A stretch of DNA of 64,000 nt, taken from NCBI RefSeq assembly GCF_040954835.1, contig NC_090716.1, forward strand, positions 6,311,605-6,375,604. Reading direction: 5' to 3'. A model generated the notes under the pieces. It was not told the origin of the DNA. It saw only the letters and a list, made by a program, of their open reading frames with translations, and did not search any database. Numbering within the stretch: position 1 is the stretch's first letter; every line of letters begins with the position of its first letter. Of the stretch, positions 12,901 through 24,900 are shown piece after piece. The translations under genes were made by a program, and so were the position numbers. The stretch comes from Lepisosteus oculatus (taxonomy: Eukaryota > Chordata > Actinopteri > Semionotiformes > Lepisosteidae).

Positions 12901-15900
12901 ACAGGTTACTAGAATCGCTTAGCTATCATTCAATGAAAGAGGTACTGTAAAAAGAAATAAATTCCAAAACACGCATGCACACTTTATGAAAGCAGAAATG
13001 AAATTACTATTTGTTACCACCGAGTCTGTTTGTAATTGCTTCACTAGGTACAATACTCAATTTGAGATAACTAGTATGTGGATTTTAGATCAATTTATGC
13101 ATTAATATATTTTTACTAAAACAAATATATAAAAAACTACATGCTGGAGGTTCTATACACTACAATAACCATAGGATTAAAAAATATTTAACTTGGACTT
13201 AAAACAGCTCCAGTCACAAGTGTCCAAAAGAAATATTGATGTTAGACTTATTATTAACATTGTATGTATAGTTCTGCATGAAATGTGTTTAAAGCATCCT
13301 CTATTAGACAAAAATGCCTCAACCAAGGGGCATATTTCTAATTAGTATAATAATTTCAGGATTTTATTTTTGTTTTGTTTCTCATATTTCTCTCTTAGCA
13401 CAAGCAACTGTATGTGATTTGCTGTGAGGTTATGGTTAAAAAAAATGTAGAGGACATGTGCACTCTGAACACCACCAAAGATCCATAGCCTTACTGAAGT
13501 TTCAGTCGACTGCCATTTGCTTGCTTTAAGTGTTGTTCTTGGTGCTGAAGCCATTATTACATTAGGTCAGTTAAGTTTCTCTGCATGAATACTTACTGTT
13601 TTGTCTTGAGATCCACTAAGAAGTATATTGCTTCTCAGCACAATTGACCAGACAGGACCACTGTGTGCAGTTAATGTCCTTACACAGGCACCCAGTCTTA
13701 TGTTCCAGATCTGCAATTAAAGGCATGATTTAGAGCACACACCAGCATGTTTTGTAGGTATGAGTATGAATTCAAGAAGGATTTTTTTGCTTTCTTACTG
13801 CAATATCAACTAAGCCTTTTTAGCTCCAGGTTCAATCACCTCATTAAAAGCGCTAATGCTCTACAGAGCAACATCCAATAGCACCATGCTCTAAGCTCTG
13901 TGTTGTCATATGCTAAAGCATTCTTTTTTTACAGTTCATAATTGGTTTCAAAATAATTTACACCAGACCGACTAAAAGAATTTTAACACTTTTGTATTGC
14001 TAATGAAAGAAACAGAGCAGCTCAGTGCATCAATTCACAGGCTCAGAAGAATTTCTATCTCGAAAGGAGATTAAAGAAAACAAAAGCACTCCTTATGGTA
14101 GGAAATCACATCCCTCTTCCAACTGACTTTATTATGATGAACTGTAACTTGAGAGAATGATTAGTACAATACAGGCCACTGTTAAGTCAGATACAGGGCA
14201 GTGCACAGTAAGTAATAAGTGCTCCCCTTCTACAGAGAACCACTGGAGACTACCAAGAGAGATGGAGTCTGATCAGGAGGTCTGAAAGGGTATCGTTTTC
14301 CCCCCAGATTATGTCAATGAGATTTAACTTGATTATTTCAAAATTAAATCCAGAGTGTACTACATTGCACAGGCCTCTCTGTCTCTAAGACATTTCTTGG
14401 AAGAAAGTTGATAGTTCATAAAATGTTTTATGAACCCTTAAATGGACAACCATTGGGATTTTATTTTTTAATTTGCTTAGCAGATGCCCTTATCCAGAGT
14501 GACACACACTTAATATAAATCTTCTATATTGTAAATGAAAGGAACAATAACATTACTACCGTAAGGGGAGAAATACATTTAATAAAATAACAATGAGGCT
14601 AGCACATAAACTGGAAGAGTGTCACAGAAACAAAATTAAAAAACAATATACAGTACAGACATATATATTGTGGATAAATAGTAGTAATATAAACACACTG
14701 TAGGCACTGCATGTGTACAATGAAGAAGAGAAAATAACATTATTTTACTGTATCCTTGCATCTGCTATTAAGGTGCTGTTCTACAAATCTCATTACCTTG
14801 ATGGAAGAGTCATAGGATGAACTAACTAGGAGGTTCTCTGTAAAGAACTGCAGTCCCCAGACTCCTTTTCTGTGACCTTCCAGAGTCTGGACATGGTTTC
14901 CATTGTGCAAAAGCCACACACAAATAGTTTTGTCTTTACTTCCACTGGCCACATACTTATCACAAACAGCCACACAGCAAACTCTAAAAAATATTGAATA
15001 ATAAAATGATGTCTTTACATAATATCTTGATTATCCTGATCAAACTCAGTGTTCAATAAAATTGTGGATATACAATTCTGTGTGTATGCTTATAGAGGGT
15101 CTGGTCTGGCATCTGGAAGTCAAATTCTTCAACGAGCAGTTTCTTTTATACCAGAAAGAAAAGCTGTGTCTTAATCACAGCAAAAACAAGATCTCCTCTG
15201 AGTCATAATTATAAGGAATGAGTTCTACTTTTTGAGATAGCACATTTTCAATTTTCAAGGTCTTTGTCAAATTTCTTTAATCTCTTGCCCATGAAGTTAG
15301 AGTTTTATTACCACTATACACTTCTGCTAATTAAAGGAGTGGAGGGTAATACATAACAAGTAACAGTGCTCTTTGGTTTCACCTTTCTGAAATAATATTG
15401 GCAAAGGTTAAACTTGCACTTCTACTAAGAAGAACATCTCTATGCTTAATGCTTTGGGTTATATGACGAGAGCAGGTTGCAGAGGTAAAAACAGAAGATG
15501 TGCAGAAATAACATAACCTATTTAAAGAGCACTTGAAGACTTCTCCATCTGTGGATATTAGGTTTTTGAGAGGGCTTTGTTTGGTAGAAGCATACACACA
15601 CAGAGTCACTTAAATTAACAGCATACAAAAGAGTTAATTTTATGTTTAAACTAATTTATGCACACAATAAAACATTTTTAACTGAAGGTAAAATTCAGGT
15701 TAATGTTCTCTAATCACAAAGTAACATTATTGTGTTATGAACACTAAAACACTAATGTAATTATATATATGTGTTTTTTACATGAATTACGCGTGATTAT
15801 ATCAATGTATGCAGTAAACAATGCATTACAGCATCTCTTACAACACTACACTAAAAGATACAGGTTGTGAACTTGGCTACACATCACAAAATTTGTTAGA

Positions 15901-18900
15901 AGCTAAGTAATGGTATAAATTAGGAAAAACAATGCAACTAAACACATACTTGAATTTTCTTCTTGAAAATGTTTTTTAATGATGCAAATCTATCTTGAAA
16001 TGACTTTACAACTAAAAAAAAATCAAAGGAATTTAAGTGTTTCTTACACTGCTGTGTGGCCTTTCAGCTCCACTGTGTAACACCTTCCTCTTTTCCAGTT
16101 CTGTCTCAGACAGTAATCATTCTTAAAGACCCTCTTCCAACTTTCAGCCTGCTCTATCACAGGGATCCCTGAAAAAAAGCACCACCTGGCCTTTCGCTTT
16201 GAAATAATAACTGTAAAGTCATCCTATATTACAAATCAGCACAAGGCATCATACCATCACATCTGGTGCTGTTTTCTAACCAGACTATTTCTGCATTTTG
16301 CATTGGACCATTTTCCTTCAGAAAATAAAGAATAATTAAAGAAGGTATCCTCATGGAGGATTCTCAAGTAACGGACGTGTCACCCTTGAATTTCTGCATT
16401 GCAGCAACTAACAATGCTTCAGCCTTCTGTAATTCCCATGACAGTTGTGTGTGGGTTACTCCTGTACACTTTTCTTTAATGTGTCCGCAGGTCAGTTCAA
16501 ACCCATCCGTGGCCAAAGTATCCTAGATGACAATTTAAAATCAATCGACCTTCAAACCTCTCAATAGTAATGGTTGACTTGAGCAGAGTGACAAAGCCTC
16601 CAGGCATTCCCTGTGTCAGTGGTACCAGCTTTACCACAATGGTCAGGGGAGCTCTTCAGTACGTGCGTTATTACATTTAAATTAATAAATAAAATATTGA
16701 AATAAAATTATCTGTCTTTCCTTGAAGTTCCTGCGCACATCAACACAACCTCTACTGCTGTTTGCTCAGTATCAAAAAGTGATCAATACAGTACATACAG
16801 TATATATATATATTTTGCCAGAAAACTAAGTACATTAAGTCAAACACAACAAACAATAATAGTTTCTATATGGCATGTTCACATAATGTGAATTTCTTCT
16901 TGATCAGTGATAAAGATAATACTGTCCTACTGCTCTTTATACATGTTCATTTTACAGTTAAGATCCAATATAAAACCTGTTTTTTTAAGTGCTACCTGAT
17001 ATGCCTCAACATATCTCAGCAGAAACCTGATTGATAGGGTAAATATAATGTGACCTATAAAAGCAACTAATATAGCCAACATGATATTTTACCTCCTTTG
17101 TAATATCATGTAAAATTCAGACATATAATTCAGCCATATAATTTTGCATACCTTGTAATTTTTTTTAATTTCACAGCCTTTTAATCTCAGCTTTACAGAG
17201 CCTATAAACTATACCCAGTTAATTTTCCAATCTAAATAGACACACTACAACAATTAAGGTTGAAAGCTTTTCATTGATCAGCACTAAGTAAGAGAGGGAC
17301 GAGAAAGGTCTTACCCACTGTAGACTCCTTGCACTTGATCTGCCACAAGCGATTGCTGCCGCAACGTTTATACCATGTTTTACAAACCTGCATGGTTTGA
17401 AACAGAAGCAGTGCATTACACTGAAGTAACATTGTGTCATTTTATCATACAGAGAGCGCCAACTTTATAATTATCTATTAGCAGAAGAGTGAGGCAGGAG
17501 TCAGCCAGTCTAATGACCAAGTCTATGAAGAGGCCCTTCATTACAGTGCTTCTAGTGAAAGCTTACTTTTCTGTCATTAGATAGCTTTTTTGCTCAGTCA
17601 TCAAGGAAACAACATTAAAAAACGTCACCGCTAAGCTTAGCACTTTCAGAATTCAATGATGTCATGCAAAAACAGTAATAAAAGAATTTAATTCGACACG
17701 TAATACTTTTCTCCATTTCAGTCTGTATAAAAAGGTTATTTTACCCACCCAAAATAGGCTTTTCTGTATTCTAAATATTCATGACACAGTATGAATCAAA
17801 ATGTCTTAACTTCACACTTCAAGTAAAATGTGTTTTTAGCAACTAAAAATAACTATTTATTTTGCATAACGTCAGTGAATTTTACTATCCTGTGTGGTAT
17901 TGTTACTGTTTACACGCTTTTTGGATGGTATAGAGAAGAAACCCACCCCCCAATGTCTTTGAATTTTGGTTTTAAAAGAACTGTTAAAGAAAAAATATAT
18001 CAATCATATGAACTAATAAATGACAATCATTTGGAAGAGCAAATTGCATGAATGAATTTGGCTAACTTCCAATTCTAAATACACAGGATCTCCTTCATAT
18101 GATTTCTTCTTAATGATGGCAGCACTAAATATAATGACTTTTTTTACACACAACATACAGCAAAGTAATCAGTAGGAGAGCATTTGATGATGCTTCCTGA
18201 AGCTCAGTCTGTTCATGTGTGCTAAACAACAGGCTTTCTCCGAATGACATAAATGTGAATGACTGAAGCATTAATAGCTTTTGTTGAGGTAAAGTGCTTC
18301 AACATAACATATCAAAGATATCTTTCAAAGACATTGGAAACCAGTGAATAAAAATGAATGCTGTATTGGAGGCTAGCAACTTTTCTCTACAAATACAATT
18401 ACTCTTATGCTTTTGTATGGCAAATAAAACTTCTGAGCATGGCTAGCACGATTGCTGTTGCTAAGCATGACAAATTTGGAAGACACCTTTTGGAGAATTT
18501 CATACTGCTGGAAAGCTAATCGATGAAACCCAGGTTAACTAATGTCCAAAGATCGCACGTCTTTAAGTTTGGATATCTCTACTTCTGGCATTTATTTCTG
18601 AGACTGATAACAATTTTTTACCAAGAAGTTATGTGTGCCCTTTCATGGAGTAATTTTAAAATACATATTGATCAAACACGGCAATCTACACACTCCAAGC
18701 TTGCATATTTCTTAGTTCTCTGGACATAAAAGTGTATTGCAGTTCTGCACATAATTTGGATTTCTATCATCATGATTTAATAAACTATCACTGATGATGC
18801 AAACTGAGAATTAATCACAGTGCAACATTGGTTGACTCTCTGACCACTGAGGAGTAAAGTGCCCGAGATGTGTCAATTTTACTGAAATATAGAAAGTCTA

Positions 18901-21900
18901 CAGTCAGTCATCAGTGAGTGATTTATCTTTAGAGCCAGAAATTGGATTTTGGTGGAGAATCGCGAAGGGTCAATGACAGGAACAAAGAGAATTATTAATG
19001 TGATCAATATCTTTCAAATTGCTTTGTGTCAGATGTGTCTAAAGGCATCTCTGTTTTTACAATAACCTTTTTTAACTGAAGTGTCAGCATTTTCAAATAT
19101 ATTTGTTTGGAGTTTTGTTTGCTACTATATCCACTGGCTATGATCTTGTATTTAAGGTACAGCTATCCTGCAGTTAAAAAAACATATGGAAGTCTCTACT
19201 TTGTCATGAATTTCTACTTCTAGTCCACATGCACAGTTTTTATGTGAACATACATACCGTACTGTACATATATTCTCTTTTAAGGATTTAATTGATATAT
19301 ACATACAGTATATACATCATGTATACTATACAAAAATGCTGGTATAACCAGTAAATAACTGAAAATAAATTGCAAAGTGGAAAAGGCTTCACACCATATT
19401 ATCCATATACTGTATATTCTTACAATCGAAGAGCCAAAAATCTCTCACAATACATACAAATAAATGTTTTCTACACTACGAAGATGTTTCCACCAGTATA
19501 GATAAAACACTGCAATATTAGTAGGTTTTGTGTCATGATTTAACATTATTTCTTGTTTTCAACATCGCCCATTGTACAGAAATATTTCACTTAAGGTGAA
19601 AATTAATTCACCTTAAATAAATATTCCAAAGTATAAGTTCCTACTTATCGTCACCATCAAAACCAAAATGTCATCATCATCACTTTCCAGATTGAAAGCT
19701 CAGACTTGAAGTTCCTCACTGGTGAATTTCAGCTTGTGTTCAGTACTTCGTTGCTGGCTGTGAGTGGAAGTTTCTTCACAATCTGAAAGCTGATTGACAA
19801 TTCTGTACATTCCCCCCAGTCTGTTCCTATATCAGTTTTGGGTGAGTAGTCATAGGACACATCTAATATTGTTCTTCCATTGTTTCCTAGAGCTGCAGTT
19901 CCTCAGGGGTGGGGGTTGTTTCAGTTTCTTCCCAATTTAGAATACCCAGGTACAAATATAATTTTATACAAAACAAAATTAATGCAACACAGAAAGCAAC
20001 AGGAACACAGTAATCAGTTAAACTACCTTTACTCATTTCCTTTGGAAAGTTGAAGCTTTGTGACAAGGCAGTTGCTGAAGCATCTTGGACTACAACACAA
20101 CATTATATTACATAACTCTATTGTAAATTAGATTGTGAATTTGACATTCCAATGTTGCAAAATATATGAAGCTCAATTTGTCCTTAATAGATTAAGAAGG
20201 TAATGTGGAAAAGTTCTAGCCTGGCTAGAAGATGCAATTATGGTAAAAAAAAATCTTTTGAAAACAATTAGCTTTAATGTAAATGCAATCAACTTATAAC
20301 AAATTGCACTGGTTAAACACATTAGAACAGATTGCTGTACAAGGTTTTGGGTGGACATGATGAATTAATTTGAAATAGAATGCTTCTGGTAAAATCAATC
20401 TGCCTTATTCCAGCCATCCTCAAAACCTATATGCATTATTTAAGCTATTTAATTAAAAACCCTGTCCTTTGACTCTTACTGTAATACACGAAGAATCAAA
20501 TCACATTTCAGTGTTAGATCTCCAAGTGAAAGACCTTCCACAAGGAAGAACAAAATTAGAAGTATGCGATGTGAATTGCTTTTGTTTTAAGAATTAAATT
20601 GCTGAATGTGGTTACTGTGGAACGTTTCCTGTTTATGAAATCAAAATGATTCAATTCATTTACATTAAAAAAAATTCAACATCTCACTGAAGTCTAAATT
20701 TTCTACCACATTTCAATTCTTTTTTTCTTGTTTCAGTCACTGTAATCAATTTTAAAATATCAGCAAATCTGTTCAACAATGTTTCCAAATGAATAAAAAT
20801 GCTATGAACATTTCATATTTAAAGAACCAGCACTGGCCCACACTGCCACCATGTGGTCAAATACATCCATCCACCCATTTTCAGTGGCAACATCGTCCTT
20901 AATCATGCTGCCATCAGCAAGAGCCGAATCTTACAGTCACAAAGCATAAGGTTTATAACGCGATTATGACGTGGATGGGACACCGGCCCAATGTGGTCAA
21001 ATCACTCAGTGACTTTCTTTTGTGTAAGGCCTGGAATTACACCATGCACAAAAAGTAAATTTTATAGGTAGGTGTTTCTAATAGATACGATAAGAGATAG
21101 GAAGCAATGTGAAGACTACTATACTTCTAATTATGAGTAATGTGCAGCAATATGAAGCAGTTCTCACTTAAAATGTAGCTCATTTAAATGGATTTCTATT
21201 GTTTTTTAGTGCAAAAAAGCACTGGAAAGATAGTCTAACTATGTAAAGCCATTCCTTTTTTCTTGTCTTTAAAAATTTGTGGAAAAAGAAATGCTATTTA
21301 GACCAGTTTACTTATAACATTCATCCTTCCATTCTTAGCTTTATCCAGTTATTCCAGGAGGCAAGAGGTGCAAGCAGGATCCTGTACAGAACACACACAG
21401 ACACAAATGCACACACTCACACCAGGGCCAGTTTCCCCAGAAGCCGATTAGCCTAACAGCATGTCTTTGGATTTCCTGTTGGAGAACTGAGCACCCAATG
21501 GAACCTGACACAAACACAGGGAGAAACATACAAACCTCACGCAAATATCACCCCAGGAACTGAACCCAGAGCCCCAGAGATACAAGACAGCAATGATAAC
21601 CACTGCACCACCATGTCGCCCTGGTTTCCTTATAAGTTTTTAATAACAATCTGTAAAATTAGGATGAATCTAATAATTAGGATTAATTATTTGTTCCTAA
21701 ATACTGAATGCATTTTTATAGAAAAGTCTTTTCAAATAATCAAGCAGAATTTGGCTTGGCATGTACCTGGCTAGTCAAGAGGAGTTCTCTTGGAGACAGA
21801 AAAGACAAAATCTTTAGGGACAGCTTCTTTGGAAGAAGACCAATAAAATCCCGATAGCACTTTACCTAAAAAGAAAGAGAAGACGTAAACTAGGGTTACT

Positions 21901-24900
21901 GATAAAAAATGAAGCTGTCTTTGAGAAGAAATAGAGAAATAAGAACATGATACTTACGGATTTACTTATGAAAGGACACGATATCTAAAAAATTAGCAAC
22001 ATAAATTGCTAACTGCAAATAGAAAAGTATTACCTATGTACTTTTACAAGACTAAGGAAGAATAAAGAGCACTCTCCAGTAGGAATAGACACTTACTGTT
22101 AAAAATGTCAAAATATAATAATGCTGCCTTAAATCCAAAAGCAGTAATAGTTTCTTGAGCAGGTGATTCCTTTGTGCATCTGGAAGGAAACAAAAAAAGT
22201 GTCATTGATTTATTTTGTTCTTTATCTTGTGTCTGAATGAGAAAGCATTCACCTGGATATTAAAATATGCAACAGACATTGTATGCATTATTTGTTTTAA
22301 TTAGGGGAGAATTCAAAACTCAGATAAAAGTGTTTGGTTTTATTTGCACTATTACCCAGTAAAGGACACCGAAACAGCTCCTGAGGAAAAGAAAGAAAGC
22401 CATAATTCCACAGCATGTGAGACAGTCCTGAATACAAGCTATTCAGTTGCAAGGCAGGTCTCAAAGCACATGGGAGTTTCACCGCATCAATGGGTGAAAA
22501 AACTGAACAGACACTGTCTGAGCTTTAAGATAAAATTTATAACTCTTTGGTACTGGACAGTTAAGCATATTGTGATACTGGATAATATATAATGCGAAGA
22601 TAGAAATGCACTCCAGTGCACTTGTTATTACAGGCATGAATCACATGCCTCGTACAAAGGAGGACACAGAAGTACACATATTGTATAATCAAGTGAAATG
22701 TCATTCTATTTTCCAAATAGGATTAGTGCTGTCTGTATTCAACTCCTCTCTCAGATGTATAGTTCCTAATTACTGTAGTTTAATAAGGGAGGAATGCTTT
22801 CTCTACATCTGAGGGGCAGTTTTTATCTGATACTGTAGCTTTCTGGCCCCATCCTACCAGCGATGGTACAAGAAGATATTCTTTCCGCCAATAGATAAAC
22901 TACTTGAGAAGTTTGGATGTTGAAGATGTTACACTGATTTCCCAGATTACAGTCCTTCGGTTTTAGATGTTTGGATTTTGAAGATGTTACAGTGATTCCA
23001 AAGATTACACTCCTTCCTTTACTCTGAGTTAGAATTGTCCCCTGTAAGCCGTAAATGTACCACTCCACTCCCTGAAAGACACAATCCAGCAGGTTTCCAA
23101 GGTCTTTTTAAACCATTTAGAGTGGAAGACCTTTGAAAAGTGTTAACTTGGCCCAATTGAATTTAAGATTAGCTCAATTATGTCATTAAGAACAGAAGTA
23201 AGTGAAAACCACCAGACACTGAAGACCTCCAGGACTGAAGTTGAACAGCACTGCTGTAAATACTTTAGCTTTGTGTATATGTGTTTGGTGGAGTTTTATA
23301 ATAACATTTTACCTCTAGCATTTTGTCCCTGTTCACCTACAGGAAGGATAAAATGTTAGCTGTGATTCTTTTTCAGTCTTTTTAATCCTGAAGTACACAT
23401 CTACTGTACCTCTGCAAAAACAAAAGGGCTCTGAAACAACATTAGAGCATGAAAGTATGGATCTTTTTCGTTGAACAGATAAGTTAATTGTCCGTGTAAG
23501 CTTATGATTATACAGCCCTGGGGTGTCACACAATGAGTAACAGACCAATTATTTCCATGGCTTCTTTCAGATAAATTAGGGATATAAACACATTTTTTTA
23601 ATGAGGGCCTTTTATTTCAGACACATCACACACATGTGCTCAGATGAAAAGCAATTTAAAAATAAACCACAAGCACGTTCCAAAGACAAACAATTCTTCA
23701 GCACTATAATGTGAACCATGGCTCTGTTTTGTGGACGGTTGTTTAATTAAAACCATGGTTTCAGTTTCAGCTCCAAAGCCCTAATGGAAGAAACTGGCAT
23801 CACTGAGGAGAGTGTGTTAGTCAGCAGGACTGTAAGGCAGTAAGGGGCTAAGTACTGTAACAGAGAAACCTTCTGTTTCAAAGCATTTTTGAATCCAAGG
23901 ATCCTAAATTAATCGAGCTCATTGCGAATGCAGGGTAACTACTGCACTGGAGCACTTGGAGTTCTGCTGATTGAAAGAGAGCAGTCTAACAAAGCCCCAA
24001 TGCATGATTTCCTTTCCACATGGGTACGGCTGAGCAGAACGTGCAACAGAAAATAAAGATGCCATTTGAAGAGCTGCGCCTCCTGATTTGAATGGAGTTA
24101 TGATAAAAATGGAAATTCCTCTTCGCGCAATGAGCCATTCTGTTTACAGTCAGCTCTCAGCAGACTTTACAGGGAGCGACTTCTATTATATTGTGATGCT
24201 GTTAGGTATGGTGAAAAATAGAAAATTGGATTGGAAAGCTCCCTGATGCGAGATTTCTCCTCCAAGAAGGTAATATAATGCTATCATATACTCCTAAGCT
24301 GTTTATATCAACAGTGGTAACCATTTTTTTTGCTGAGGAGGGATGCTACGCACCTCATTAAACTCTGAATTGAATTCCCAGCAAGGGCAATCTTGATGGA
24401 GAGAAGGCTAATAATCGGGCTCTTGTAAACTCAAAGGTTAAGGAAAGAAGAACAGTTTTCACTTTATATTTTTTTCTGAAATCCTTCCACCTTTTTTATG
24501 CTCTCCCACACAGCAAACTATTGCTGCTTCATGACCCAAACACCAGTTACAATGCCAAACACAAGCAAAAGATCTTAAGTAGGTGGGACTGGAAGAATCT
24601 CTATTCAACAACAACAACAAAAATCGTCCCTATGAGCTTCTTAATGTTACTTTACAGAATCGTTACTTTATACTTGTTCATAAATTGTTTTCTGTAAGCC
24701 ATTTAGGCAATTCTGGACCACAGGAACATCCCCCCACAGCCAGAATAGTGATATCCTGTACTGTATAAAACCTAAAGAATAGCAATGAGATTATATTACA
24801 ATCATACAGTCATCTAAATGACAGATGGGTGAAACCTGTAATGCAGTAACAAAGGATACACTGGGAAATAGCTTGTGAACTGTATATGTACATTCAAAAA

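Noticed and set aside
19640-19930. Possible decayed coding sequence on the minus strand
   Set aside because: Acidic and serine-rich fragments appear in several frames but with many stops and no recognisable family; too weak to call.
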